Shown: positions 25,181 through 33,056, counted from the stretch's first letter. The stretch: DNA of 48,546 nucleotides from Gelidibacter sp039916245 (GCF_039916245.1 NZ_JBDSLS010000279.1:1-48546); one strand, 5' to 3'. Notes: generated by a model not told the origin, from the letters alone. Translations and numbers: made by a program.

Positions 25181-25786
25181 TTATTTAGAGTATAATTCGA
25201 CGATAAATTGTTCGTTGATATTTTCTGGAATTTGTACTCTAGCTGGAATTGAAACATACGTCCCTTGTTTGGTTTCGTTGTTCCATGTCATCCACTCGTA
25301 AACGTTGCTAGAGTTAGACAATGCTGTTGTAATAACATCAAGAGATTTTGATTTCTCTCTGATGGCAACAACGTCGCCAGCTTTTAATTGGTAAGAAGGA
25401 ATGTTTACGATGTCCCCATTAACAGTAATGTGTCTGTGAGAAACTAATTGACGCGCTCCGTTACGTGAAGGCGCTAATCCCAATCTGAAAACCACGTTAT
25501 CTAAACGAGATTCACATAATTGTAACAATACTTCACCAGTAATTCCTGATGCCGCAGTTGCTTTCTTAAACATGTTTCTGAATTGCTTTTCTAAAATACC
25601 ATAAGTATATTTAGCTTTTTGCTTCTCCATTAATTGAATAGAGTATTCAGATTTCTTTCCACGACGCTTGTTCGCACCGTGTTGACCTGGAGGATAGTTT
25701 CTTTTTTCGAAAGCTTTGTCATCTCCGTAAATAGCTTCGCCGAATTTTCGGTCTATTTTAGTTTTAGGACCAGTATATCTTGCCAT
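25181..25786 (-). CDS. rpsD: 30S ribosomal protein S4
   Basis: Primary 16S rRNA-binding protein. The 201 residues have the N-terminal arm MARYTGPKTKIDRKFGEAIYG and the S4 RNA-binding domain (about 93-150: ESRLDNVVFRLGLAPSRNGA, then RQLVSHRHITVNG). In many bacteria S4 represses its own operon. Here it leads a unit with its own promoter and is set off from rpsK by a terminator. No zinc cysteines in the N-terminus, so it is the C-minus form. Confidence 0.98.
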   Translation of the reverse strand: MARYTGPKTKIDRKFGEAIYGDDKAFEKRNYPPGQHGANKRRGKKSEYSIQLMEKQKAKYTYGILEKQFRNMFKKATAASGITGEVLLQLCESRLDNVVFRLGLAPSRNGARQLVSHRHITVNGDIVNIPSYQLKAGDVVAIREKSKSLDVITTALSNSSNVYEWMTWNNETKQGTYVSIPARVQIPENINEQFIVELYSK

Positions 25787-25892
25787 TTCTTAATTTGATT
25801 TTGAGAGTGTCTATGAATTAAGGTCTTAATCTATCCTTCGATAAACAGTGATCTCTCGTTTTTGATACTTGTTAATAATTTTTTTCAGTTTG

Positions 25893-25921
25893 CAAATTTA
25901 CATATAAAAAATCAATATCAA
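25893..25921 (-). promoter_or_regulatory. Internal promoter driving rpsD-rpoA-rplQ
   Basis: On the minus strand TTG (plus 25919-25921), an 18-bp gap and TAAATTTG (plus 25893-25900) match the Bacteroidota promoter TTG-N19-TAnnTTTG within one base of spacing. It lies just downstream of the rpsK terminator hairpin, whose 3' arm it overlaps at the -33 site. The leader to rpsD would be about 100 nt. Confidence 0.75.
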
Positions 25922-25946
25922 CCATTTAAAATGATTGATATTGATT
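25905..25946 (-). terminator. Terminator between rpsK and rpsD
   Basis: On the minus strand AATCAATATCAATCATT pairs with AATGGTTGATATTGATT over 17 bp with one U-G, loop 3 nt (plus 25910-25946). Five to six Ts follow directly. It begins 17 bp after the rpsK stop. Confidence 0.85.
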
Positions 25947-25962
25947 ATAAATACGTTATAAA

Positions 25963-26352
25963 TTATACACGTCTACGTTTTGGAGGGCGACATCCGTTAT
26001 GTGGTAATGGTGTAACGTCAATAATTTCTGTTACTTCAATACCTGCATTGTGGATAGAACGGATAGCAGATTCTCTACCGTTACCTGGTCCTTTAACATA
26101 AACTTTTACTTTCTTCAATCCAGCTTCTTTTGCTACACCTGCAGCATCTTCAGCGGCTACTTGAGCAGCATACGGAGTATTCTTTTTAGAACCTCTGAAG
26201 CCCATTTTACCAGCTGATGACCAAGAAATCACATCACCTTTTTTGTTTGTTAAAGAAACAATGATGTTGTTGAATGAAGCGGCGATGTGTGCCTCTCCAG
26301 TTGCTTCAACAATAACTTTACGTTTTTTAACTTTTGTACTTGACTTTGCCAT
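25963..26352 (-). CDS. rpsK: 30S ribosomal protein S11
   Basis: Platform protein of the small subunit. The 129 residues show GEAHIAASFNNIIVSLTNKKG, then SSAGKMGFRGSKKNTPYAAQ (about 45-64) and the basic C-terminus HNGCRPPKRRRV. Ends the transcript from secY-infA-rpmJ-rpsM as judged by the terminator that follows. A 106-bp spacer with period-7 repeats separates it from rpsM. Confidence 0.98.
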   Translation of the reverse strand: MAKSSTKVKKRKVIVEATGEAHIAASFNNIIVSLTNKKGDVISWSSAGKMGFRGSKKNTPYAAQVAAEDAAGVAKEAGLKKVKVYVKGPGNGRESAIRSIHNAGIEVTEIIDVTPLPHNGCRPPKRRRV

Positions 26353-26359
26353 AATTTTT

Positions 26360-26451
26360 AGTTTCTAGTTGTTAGCTTTTAGTTGTTAGAATCCTAGACT
26401 TTTACATTTCAGACAGATTCATCTAACGCCCTAATGACTAATGACTAATGT
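26360..26451. repeat. Period-7 repeats in the rpsM-rpsK spacer
   Basis: One array at 26360-26387 reads AGTTTCT, AGTTGTT, AGCTTTT, AGTTGTT. A second at 26431-26451 reads CTAATGA, CTAATGA, CTAATGT. TTAG words in the first face CTAA words in the second, so the spacer can fold on itself imperfectly. Confidence 0.75.
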
Positions 26452-26458
26452 CTTGTTA

Positions 26459-26833
26459 TTATTTAGTTACTTTTTTCTTGTTAGCAACAGTTTTTCTTCT
26501 ACCTTTTCTAGTTCTAGAGTTATTCTTAGTACGTTGTCCTCTTAATGGAAGTCCAACTCTATGACGAATACCTCTGTAACATCCAATATCCATCAAACGT
26601 TTGATGTTTAATTGAATTTCTGAACGTAATTCACCCTCAATAGTAAAAGCACCAACAGCTTCACGAATACCACTTATTTCGTCATCTGTCCAATCCTGAA
26701 CTTTTGTGTTTTCATCAACCTTAGCTTCCGCCAAAATTGCTTTAGCTCTGCTTGCACCTATCCCGTAGATGTAAGTTAAAGAGATTACTCCTCTTTTCTG
26801 TTTAGGTATATCTACCCCTGCAATTCTTGCCAT
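26459..26833 (-). CDS. rpsM: 30S ribosomal protein S13
   Basis: Head protein of the small subunit that touches the P-site tRNA and L5. The 124 residues include IAGVDIPKQKRGVISLTYIYGIG (outline), the helix-turn region SEIQLNIKRLMDIGCYRGIRHR and the conserved RGQRTKNNSRTRKG followed by the basic tail. Two bases separate its start from the rpmJ stop, so the two are coupled. Confidence 0.98.
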   Translation of the reverse strand: MARIAGVDIPKQKRGVISLTYIYGIGASRAKAILAEAKVDENTKVQDWTDDEISGIREAVGAFTIEGELRSEIQLNIKRLMDIGCYRGIRHRVGLPLRGQRTKNNSRTRKGRRKTVANKKKVTK

Positions 26834-26835
26834 AA

Positions 26836-26952
26836 TTATCCTTGTCTTTGTTTGAATCTAGGATTCTTTTTGTTAATGACGTAAAGTCTACCTTTTCTGC
26901 GCACTAGTTTACAGTCTGCGCTTCGTTTTTTAACTGATGCTCTTACTTTCAT
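26836..26952 (-). CDS. rpmJ: 50S ribosomal protein L36
   Basis: A 38-codon gene, MKVRASVKKRSADCKLVRRK and then GRLYVINKKNPRFKQRQG. It is the usual length for L36 and lies at its conserved site between infA and rpsM. Only one Cys (C14) remains of the zinc-binding set, so it is the zinc-free form. Small basic protein of the large-subunit core. Confidence 0.95.
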   Translation of the reverse strand: MKVRASVKKRSADCKLVRRKGRLYVINKKNPRFKQRQG

Positions 26953-27007
26953 CTGTTTCTATTATTAGTTTTATACTTTAAGATACCACCTTTCGATAGC
27001 ACCATTA

Positions 27008-27223
27008 TTAGTACCTATAAGTTATGCGAGCCTTAGATAAATCATAAGGGCTCATTTCTAATTTTACTTTGTCCCCTGGTAATAGTTTAATATAGTGCAT
27101 ACGCATTTTACCAGAGATATGCGCTGTTACAATATGTCCATTTTCTAATTCAACACGGAACATAGCATTGGATAATGCTTCTATAATTGATCCGTCTTGT
27201 TCTATTGCTGATTGTTTTGCCAT
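27008..27223 (-). CDS. infA: Translation initiation factor IF-1
   Basis: A 71-residue single S1/OB-fold protein that binds the 30S A site during initiation. Family marks: IEQDGSIIEALSNAMFRVEL, HISGKMRMHYIKLLPGDKV and MSPYDLSKARITYRY at the C-terminus. It lies between secY and rpmJ, the usual order. Confidence 0.98.
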   Translation of the reverse strand: MAKQSAIEQDGSIIEALSNAMFRVELENGHIVTAHISGKMRMHYIKLLPGDKVKLEMSPYDLSKARITYRY

Positions 27224-27230
27224 CGTTACA

Positions 27231-27311
27231 TTTTTAGTTTTTAGTAGGTAGTTGGTAGTATTTCCTTTTGATAATTTAGAGTCACTAACCTCTAACCACT
27301 ATCCACTATCT
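27231..27311. repeat. Facing period-7 arrays in the secY-infA spacer
   Basis: Array 1 (27231-27258): TTTTTAG, TTTTTAG, TAGGTAG, TTGGTAG. Array 2 (27284-27311): ACTAACC, TCTAACC, ACTATCC, ACTATCT. Array 2 reversed and complemented reads GGATAGT/GGTTAGA, resembling array 1, so the 95-bp spacer is an imperfect inverted repeat of heptamers. Confidence 0.8.
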
Positions 27312-27318
27312 TTCCAAT

Positions 27319-28665
27319 TTAAGCTATTGCTTTTCTATTTTTACCGGTTTTCATTAAACCATCATAATGCTTGTTCAACAAGTATGAATTGATTTGTTGC
27401 ATCGTATCTATTGCAACACCCACCATAATCAATAATGAAGTACCTCCGAAGAACAAAGCCCAACCTTGCTGTACACCCATCAATTTTACGACAATCGCTG
27501 GGAACACAGCAATAAGTGCTAAAAAGATAGAACCTGGCAACGTAATTTGAGACATAATCTTATCTAGATACTCAGAAGTTTCAGTTCCTGGTCTAATACC
27601 TGGTATGAAACCACCACTACGTTTTAAGTCATCAGCCATTTTATTGGTTGGAACGGTAATCGCGGTATAGAAATACGTAAATATGATAATCAACAATGCA
27701 AAAACAATATTGTACCAAAGCCCAAATATGTCAGAGAAATTAGATTGCAACCACTGTCCGACAGCGCCTTCACCTAATCCTTTACCAATTAAAGTAGGAA
27801 CAAACATAATTGCTTGTGCAAAGATAATTGGCATAACACCTGAGGCATTCAACTTTAAAGGTAAAAATTGTCTTGATCCAAATACATTTTTCTCATATCC
27901 ACCAGAGGCAGTACGACGTGCATATTGAACCGCAATTTTACGAACAGCCATGACCAACATGATAGCTAACAAAATGATTACAAACCAGATTACCAATTCA
28001 ATCAATACCATCATTAATCCACCGTTTCCACCACCTTCTACTCGAGACGCAAAGTTCTGAACAAATGATGCTGGTAAACGTGCAATGATACCCACCATAA
28101 TTAATAATGAGATACCGTTACCGATTCCTTTATCTGTAATCTTTTCACCCAACCACATTGCAAAGACACAACCTGTCACCAAGATTATTACCGAAGACAC
28201 ATAGAACATCGTTCCTGTACCCAATAAGAATGCTGAAGAAGGAATACCTAAAGCCGGTAAACTTGCCAAGTATCCTGGTGCTTGCACCAAACAAATAGCA
28301 ATAGTCAACCAACGTGTGATTTGGGTAATTTTCTTTTGACCGCTAGCACCATCTTTCTGTAATTTTTGAAGGTATGGAATTGCGATCCCCATTAACTGAA
28401 CCACAATCGACGCCGAAATGTATGGCATGATCCCCAAAGCAAATACCGAAGCATTTGCAAAAGCGCCACCAGTAAATGCATTAAGAAGTCCTAAAATACC
28501 TTGGTCTGTATTATCAGCCAAAGCACCTAGTTGACTTGCGTCAATACCTGGTAAAACTACCTGAGCACCAAAACGGTAAACTAAAAGAAGACCAAGCGTA
28601 AGCATGATTCTATCTTTTAGTTCTGTTATTTTCCAAACATTTTTTAAAGTCTCTATAAATTTCAT
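27319..28665 (-). CDS. secY: Protein translocase subunit SecY
   Basis: Channel of the Sec translocon in the inner membrane. The 448 residues show ten hydrophobic segments. Visible are KNVWKITELKDRIMLTLGLL (TM1 start), the plug region GLLNAFTGGAFANASVFALGIMPYISASI (outline), GNGISLLIMVGI and the C-terminal IDTMQQINSYLLNKHYDGLM. It starts 14 bp after rplO, as usual in the spc operon, so expression follows the ribosomal genes. Confidence 0.98.
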   Translation of the reverse strand: MKFIETLKNVWKITELKDRIMLTLGLLLVYRFGAQVVLPGIDASQLGALADNTDQGILGLLNAFTGGAFANASVFALGIMPYISASIVVQLMGIAIPYLQKLQKDGASGQKKITQITRWLTIAICLVQAPGYLASLPALGIPSSAFLLGTGTMFYVSSVIILVTGCVFAMWLGEKITDKGIGNGISLLIMVGIIARLPASFVQNFASRVEGGGNGGLMMVLIELVIWFVIILLAIMLVMAVRKIAVQYARRTASGGYEKNVFGSRQFLPLKLNASGVMPIIFAQAIMFVPTLIGKGLGEGAVGQWLQSNFSDIFGLWYNIVFALLIIIFTYFYTAITVPTNKMADDLKRSGGFIPGIRPGTETSEYLDKIMSQITLPGSIFLALIAVFPAIVVKLMGVQQGWALFFGGTSLLIMVGVAIDTMQQINSYLLNKHYDGLMKTGKNRKAIA

Positions 28666-28678
28666 CCTCTAAATGGTC

Positions 28679-29131
28679 TTATAAAGTTACAGCTTCACCT
28701 CCTGCAGCTTCAATAGCAGCTTTTGCTGAAGCGGTAAATTTATGAGCAGTTACTTTTAATTTTGATTTCAATTCTCCTCGACCCATGATTTTAACAAGAT
28801 CATTCTTGCCAACAATTCCTAGTTCAAGTAGATTCATCAAATCAACTGTATCTGTGATGATTTTATCATCCACCAATGCTTGTAATTTATCCAAGTTGAC
28901 ACCTTGATATTCTACACGATTGATATTTGTAAATCCAAATTTAGGCACACGTCTTTGAAGTGGCATTTGCCCACCTTCAAATCCAACTTTCTTAGAATAA
29001 CCTGAACGCGATTTCTGACCTTTGTGACCCTTTGTTGCAGTACCACCTTTACCAGAACCTTGTCCTCTACCTATTCTTTTGCCTTGATTTTTAACTGACC
29101 CTTCAGCCGGTTTTAAATTACTTAAATCCAT
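28679..29131 (-). CDS. rplO: 50S ribosomal protein L15
   Basis: A 150-residue large-subunit protein. The Gly/Lys-rich N-terminal extension (KRIGRGQGSGKGGTATKGHK, about 18-37) threads into rRNA, and the C-terminal globular part ends AAIEAAGGEAVTL. Directly upstream of secY. Confidence 0.98.
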   Translation of the reverse strand: MDLSNLKPAEGSVKNQGKRIGRGQGSGKGGTATKGHKGQKSRSGYSKKVGFEGGQMPLQRRVPKFGFTNINRVEYQGVNLDKLQALVDDKIITDTVDLMNLLELGIVGKNDLVKIMGRGELKSKLKVTAHKFTASAKAAIEAAGGEAVTL

Positions 29132-29143
29132 TATTCTGCTGTA

Positions 29144-29326
29144 TTATTTTGTTTCCTCTACAGAAACTAAATGTTGAACTTTATTAATCATTCCAAGGAT
29201 ACTTGGCGTGTCGTCATGCTCAACAACCTGGTTCATTTTATGCAAGCCTAAAGATTCTAATATTCTCTTTTGTCTTAATGTACGGTTGATTGCACTTTTT
29301 ACTTTTTTTACTTTAATCTTTGCCAT
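29144..29326 (-). CDS. rpmD: 50S ribosomal protein L30
   Basis: A 60-residue protein of the short bacterial L30 type. Pattern: IKVKKVKSAINRTLRQKRIL, then ESLGLHKMNQVVEHDDTPSI and GMINKVQHLVSVEE. It lies 11 bp from rpsE and 12 bp from rplO, so all three are one transcript. Confidence 0.97.
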   Translation of the reverse strand: MAKIKVKKVKSAINRTLRQKRILESLGLHKMNQVVEHDDTPSILGMINKVQHLVSVEETK

Positions 29327-29337
29327 TATTCTATTGA

Positions 29338-29862
29338 TTAACCGTTAAATACTTTATCAAGTGAAATCCCTCTATCTCTAGCAACAGTTCCAGCATCTCT
29401 TAAGTTTAACAAAGCATCAAAAGTTGCTTTTACAACGTTATGAGCGTTTGAAGATCCTTGAGATTTTGATAATACATCATGTACACCAACAGCCTCTAAA
29501 ACCGTTCTAACAGCACCACCTGCGATAACTCCAGTACCTTCACAAGCTGGAATGATATTTACTCGAGCACCACCAAACTTACCTTTTTGTTCGTGTGGTA
29601 ATGTCTTTTTAAGGATAGGAATTCTAACTAAGTTTTTCTTAGCGTCCTCAATTGCTTTAGCGATCGCTGTGGCCACATCTTTAGATTTCCCTAAACCATG
29701 TCCTACAACTCCTGCCTCGTCTCCAACTACAACAATAGCTGAAAAACCGAATGCTCTACCACCTTTAGTAACTTTAGTAACTCTATTCACACCGATAAGG
29801 TGATCTTTAAGGTCCAAACCACTTGGTTTTACTAGCTCTATGTTTTTATATTTTTGATACAT
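29338..29862 (-). CDS. rpsE: 30S ribosomal protein S5
   Basis: A 174-residue protein of the small-subunit decoding region. It shows VNRVTKVTKGGRAFGFSAIV (S5 double-stranded RNA-binding fold) and GHGLGKSKDVATAIAKAIED. The C-terminal fold has GGAVRTVLEAVGVHDVLSKS. The loop VTKGGRAF, where spectinomycin-resistance changes occur in other species, looks wild type. Confidence 0.98.
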   Translation of the reverse strand: MYQKYKNIELVKPSGLDLKDHLIGVNRVTKVTKGGRAFGFSAIVVVGDEAGVVGHGLGKSKDVATAIAKAIEDAKKNLVRIPILKKTLPHEQKGKFGGARVNIIPACEGTGVIAGGAVRTVLEAVGVHDVLSKSQGSSNAHNVVKATFDALLNLRDAGTVARDRGISLDKVFNG

Positions 29863-29868
29863 AACGTC

Positions 29869-30225
29869 TTAAAATTTTAGTCCTGCTTCTCTAGCACCTT
29901 CTGCTAATGATTTTACTCTTCCGTGATATTGATATCCACCTCTATCAAAAGCTATAGTTTCAACACCAGCTTTCAATGCTTTTTCACCCAATGATTTCCC
30001 AACTAAAGTGGCAATATCAGATTTGGTTCCTTTAGCAGAACTAATGTCTTTATCTCTTGAAGATGCAGCACTAATAGTATTACCAGTTACATCGTCTATT
30101 ATTTGAGCATAAATTTCTTTATTGCTTCTAAATACAGCCAAACGAGGTCTTGCTTCTGTTCCAGAAACAACCTTACGAATTCTGTTTTTAATTCTTAATC
30201 TTCTTTGATTTTTTGTCAATGCCAT
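29869..30225 (-). CDS. rplR: 50S ribosomal protein L18
   Basis: A 118-residue 5S rRNA-binding protein. Family marks: KIKNRIRKVVSGTEARPRL (outline), RSNKEIYAQIIDDVTGNTI and the C-terminal FDRGGYQYHGRVKSLAEGAR. It has 6 bp to rpsE and 10 bp to rplF, the standard spc order. Confidence 0.98.
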   Translation of the reverse strand: MALTKNQRRLRIKNRIRKVVSGTEARPRLAVFRSNKEIYAQIIDDVTGNTISAASSRDKDISSAKGTKSDIATLVGKSLGEKALKAGVETIAFDRGGYQYHGRVKSLAEGAREAGLKF

Positions 30226-30235
30226 AACTAAACGA

Positions 30236-30778
30236 TTATGCTGATTTACCTGCTTTTCTTCTTAATACTTCTCCTACAAACTTAATCCCTTTACCTTTGT
30301 AAGGCTCTGGTTTTCTATAACCACGGATTTTGGCTGCAACTTGTCCAACCAATTGTTTGTCATATGAAGTTAACTTTACGATTGGATTTTTTCCTTTCTC
30401 AGAAATGGTTTCCACTGTAACTTCTGGAGCAACCTCCAAAACGATATTGTGAGAAAACCCTAAAGCCAAATCTAATCTTTGTCCTTGGTTTGTCGCTCTA
30501 TAACCTACACCAACCAATTCTAATTGTTTGGTCCAGCCTTGAGAAACGCCTTCTACCATATTTTTCACCAATGATCTGTAAAGACCATGGTTTGTTCTTG
30601 CTTCTTTACTATCAGAAGGGCGTGCCACTGACACTTGACCATCCTGAACAGTAATTTCAACGTTTGAAAACTCTTGACTTAGTTCTCCTAACTTACCTTT
30701 TACAGTAACTACGTTGTCTTTGACGTCTACTGTAACCCCTTCTGGGATTGCTACTGGATTATTTCCTATTCTTGACAT
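30236..30778 (-). CDS. rplF: 50S ribosomal protein L6
   Basis: A 180-residue protein near the factor-binding site. It has two repeated L6 folds (about 11-82 and 90-170). Conserved: MSRIGNNPVAIPEGVTV, VGVGYRATNQGQRLDLALGF and the C-terminal signature GYRKPEPYKGKGIKF. Confidence 0.98.
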   Translation of the reverse strand: MSRIGNNPVAIPEGVTVDVKDNVVTVKGKLGELSQEFSNVEITVQDGQVSVARPSDSKEARTNHGLYRSLVKNMVEGVSQGWTKQLELVGVGYRATNQGQRLDLALGFSHNIVLEVAPEVTVETISEKGKNPIVKLTSYDKQLVGQVAAKIRGYRKPEPYKGKGIKFVGEVLRRKAGKSA

Positions 30779-30790
30779 ATCTCTCCTTTA

Positions 30791-31189
30791 TTAGTAAACG
30801 TAGCACAATAATTCTCCACCAACCTTTTTCGCTTGCGCTTGCTTACCTGTCATAACTCCGTAAGAAGTAGAAACAATAGCGATTCCAAGTCCGTTAAGGA
30901 TCCTTGGCATTTCGTTAGAGCCTGCGTATTTACGTAAACCTGGTTTACTTATTCTTTGGATTTTTCTGATAACCGGTTCTTTGGTTTCCTTGTTGTACTT
31001 AAGCGCTATTTTGATAGTGCCTTGTACTGTAGAATCATCAAATTTGTAACTTAAAATATATCCTTGGTCGAATAATATTTTAGTAATTTCTTTTTTTAGA
31101 TTAGATGCAGGAATCTCAACAACTCTATGGTTGGCTTTCACTGCATTTCTAACTCTCGTTAGGTAATCTGCGATTGGATCTGTATTCAT
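30791..31189 (-). CDS. rpsH: 30S ribosomal protein S8
   Basis: A 132-residue primary 16S rRNA-binding protein, known as the repressor of the spc operon in E. coli. MNTDPIADYLTRVRNAVKAN starts the N domain, and the C-terminal GLGIAIVSTSYGVMTGKQAQ holds the conserved S-T-S/T loop. The spacer upstream, 88 bp to rpsN, has two hairpins and might be a control site. Confidence 0.98.
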   Translation of the reverse strand: MNTDPIADYLTRVRNAVKANHRVVEIPASNLKKEITKILFDQGYILSYKFDDSTVQGTIKIALKYNKETKEPVIRKIQRISKPGLRKYAGSNEMPRILNGLGIAIVSTSYGVMTGKQAQAKKVGGELLCYVY

Positions 31190-31203
31190 TTATATTAAAT
31201 TGC

Positions 31204-31276
31204 GGACGTGGTTTTTGGGTTTCCCCCAAACCTATGTCCAGTTATACTCTTTGTTGAGATGCGACGTAGCGCATCT
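31204..31276. repeat. Two palindromic elements in the rpsN-rpsH spacer
   Basis: Hairpin 1 (31204-31239): GGACGTGG at one end and CCTATGTCC at the other, with GGG/CCC and TTT/AAA in the stem, imperfect. Hairpin 2 (31257-31276): AGATGCG and CGCATCT, a perfect 7-bp stem with loop ACGTAG. Hairpin 2 starts one base after the rpsN stop TAG. Confidence 0.75.
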
Positions 31277-31277
31277 A

Positions 31278-31547
31278 CTACCAGGATGCTTTTCTAACTC
31301 CTGGGATCAAGCCTTGGTTTGCCATTTCACGTAGCATCACACGAGAGATTCCAAAAGTACGGATATATCCTCTTGGTCTTCCGGTTAATTTACAACGGTT
31401 GTGCAAACGTACAGGTGAAGCGTTTCTTGGTAGTTTTTGTAGCGCTTCGTAATCTCCAGCTTTTTTCAAAGCTTTACGTTTCTCAGCGTACTTATCTACT
31501 ACTCTTTGTCTTTTCACCTCACGGGCTTTCATTGATTCTTTAGCCAT
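31278..31547 (-). CDS. rpsN: 30S ribosomal protein S14 (zinc-free form)
   Basis: An 89-residue head protein. MAKESMKAREVKRQRVVDKY opens, and the conserved LHNRCKLTGRPRGYIRTFG and ISRVMLREMANQGLIPGVRK close it. Only one Cys is present, so the CxxC zinc pairs of the short form are missing and it is the longer C-minus form. It ends TAG, with a palindrome starting one base beyond. Confidence 0.98.
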   Translation of the reverse strand: MAKESMKAREVKRQRVVDKYAEKRKALKKAGDYEALQKLPRNASPVRLHNRCKLTGRPRGYIRTFGISRVMLREMANQGLIPGVRKASW

Positions 31548-31550
31548 ATC

Positions 31551-32102
31551 TTAATTCTTTTGAAAAGGTAAACCTAATTCTGTTAATAGCGATTTTGCTT
31601 CTTTATCTGTAGGAGCCGAAGTCACAAAGGTAATATCCATTCCTGAAATATTGTTGATTTTATCAATATCTATTTCTGGAAAGATAATTTGCTCAGTAAC
31701 ACCTAAGTTATAGTTACCTCTTCCGTCAAAGCCAGTAGCTTTAATACCGTTAAAGTCTCTAACTCGTGGGAGTGCTGCTGTTACCAGACGGTCTAAAAAC
31801 TCATACATTTGCTCACCGCGCAATGTAACTCTAGCTCCAACTGGCATACCTTTACGTAATTTAAACGATGCGATATCTTTTTTAGATAATGTAGGAACCG
31901 CTTTTTGACCAGAAATTTTAGTCAATTCGTCCACTGCATGGTCTACTAATTTTTTATCGGCAACGGCTGCACCTACTCCTTTAGATATTACTATCTTTTG
32001 AAGTTTAGGAACTTGCATTACGTTTTTATATCCGAATTCTTCTGTAAGAGCAGAAACTACTTTGTCCTTGTACTCTTGTTTTAATCTTGGAATATAAGCC
32101 AT
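31551..32102 (-). CDS. rplE: 50S ribosomal protein L5
   Basis: A 183-residue 5S rRNA- and P-site-contacting protein. Visible: MQVPKLQKIVISKGVG, GMPVGARVTLRGEQMYEFLD, and the C-terminal GMDITFVTSAPTDKEAKSLL. It lies 3 bp upstream of rpsN and 2 bp after rplX, a compact stretch. Confidence 0.98.
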   Translation of the reverse strand: MAYIPRLKQEYKDKVVSALTEEFGYKNVMQVPKLQKIVISKGVGAAVADKKLVDHAVDELTKISGQKAVPTLSKKDIASFKLRKGMPVGARVTLRGEQMYEFLDRLVTAALPRVRDFNGIKATGFDGRGNYNLGVTEQIIFPEIDIDKINNISGMDITFVTSAPTDKEAKSLLTELGLPFQKN

Positions 32103-32104
32103 AA

Positions 32105-32416
32105 CTAAATTACTTCATTTGATTTTTTAGAAAATCTCACTTTTTTATCGCCTTCCATTCTATATCCAACTCTTGTAGTTTCACCTTTTTTATTCAAAAG
32201 TGAAAGGTTAGAAATATGAATAGGCGCTTCTTTCTCTACAATGCCACCTTGAGGACTTTGTGCACTTGGTTTCGTATGTTTCTTAACCATGTTCACGCCT
32301 TCAACGATCACTTTGTTCTTATCTTTTAAGATCTTTACAACCTTGCCTTCTGTACCTTTATGGTCTCCTGCAATTACTTGTACGGTATCTCCTGATTTTA
32401 TTTTAAACTTTGTCAT
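32105..32416 (-). CDS. rplX: 50S ribosomal protein L24
   Basis: An early-assembling 23S rRNA-binding protein with a KOW motif (SGDTVQVIAGDHKGTEGKV, about 8-26). I place the start at MTKFKIKSGDTV, giving 103 residues, the normal family length. An in-frame upstream ATG at 32428 adds four residues (MTNK) and would overlap rplN by one base. The tail GYRMEGDKKVRFSKKSNEVI is typical of bacterial L24. Confidence 0.95.
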   Translation of the reverse strand: MTKFKIKSGDTVQVIAGDHKGTEGKVVKILKDKNKVIVEGVNMVKKHTKPSAQSPQGGIVEKEAPIHISNLSLLNKKGETTRVGYRMEGDKKVRFSKKSNEVI

Positions 32417-32427
32417 CTTATTAGTCA

Positions 32428-32796
32428 TTAAAGCACTTCAGGTGCCAATGATACAATTTTCATGAATTGCTTGTCACGAAGTTCTCTTGCTACAGGTCCA
32501 AAAACACGTGTGCCTCTCATTTCTCCTTGCGGATTTAAAAGTACACAAGCATTATCATCAAATCTGATATAAGATCCGTCAGGACGTCTTACTTCCTTTT
32601 TGGTACGAATAACAACAGCCGTAGAAACAGCTCCTTTTTTAATGTTACCGTTAGGCGTTGCATCTTTAACAGAAACAACAATCTTGTCACCTAAAGAAGC
32701 ATATCTTCTTTTAGTTCCACCTAAAACACGGATAGTCAAAACTTCCTTTGCTCCAGTGTTATCAGCTACTTTTAATCTTGATTCTTGTTGTAACAT
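32428..32796 (-). CDS. rplN: 50S ribosomal protein L14
   Basis: A 122-residue protein at the subunit interface, the docking site of RsfS (encoded at 11711). Pattern: MLQQESRLKVADNTGAKEVL, GNIKKGAVSTAVVIRTKKEV and the C-terminal FGPVARELRDKQFMKIVSLA. Confidence 0.98.
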   Translation of the reverse strand: MLQQESRLKVADNTGAKEVLTIRVLGGTKRRYASLGDKIVVSVKDATPNGNIKKGAVSTAVVIRTKKEVRRPDGSYIRFDDNACVLLNPQGEMRGTRVFGPVARELRDKQFMKIVSLAPEVL

Positions 32797-32798
32797 AA

Positions 32799-33056
32799 TT
32801 ATTTCGCTCTTTCAATTATTTCTACTAATCTCCAACTTTTCGATTTAGATAAAGGTCTTGTTTCCATGATCTTTACTGTATCTCCAATGTTGCAGTCATT
32901 TGTCTCATCGTGCGCAACGTATTTTTTCGTTTTCAACACGAATTTTCCGTACATAGGGTGTTTTACTTTTTTAACTTCGGCAACAACGATGGATTTCATC
33001 ATTTTGTTACTAGTTACCACTCCTATACGTTCTTTTCTTAAGTTTCTTTTTTCCAT
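32799..33056 (-). CDS. rpsQ: 30S ribosomal protein S17
   Basis: An 85-residue primary 16S rRNA-binding protein of the OB fold. Start MEKRNLRKERIGVV is chosen over an ATG six codons upstream (33074), which would add MYSRGK and nearly touch the rpmC stop. Conserved: SNKMMKSIVVAEVKKVKHPM, VGDT-like IGDTVKIMETRPLSKSKSWR. Confidence 0.96.
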   Translation of the reverse strand: MEKRNLRKERIGVVTSNKMMKSIVVAEVKKVKHPMYGKFVLKTKKYVAHDETNDCNIGDTVKIMETRPLSKSKSWRLVEIIERAK

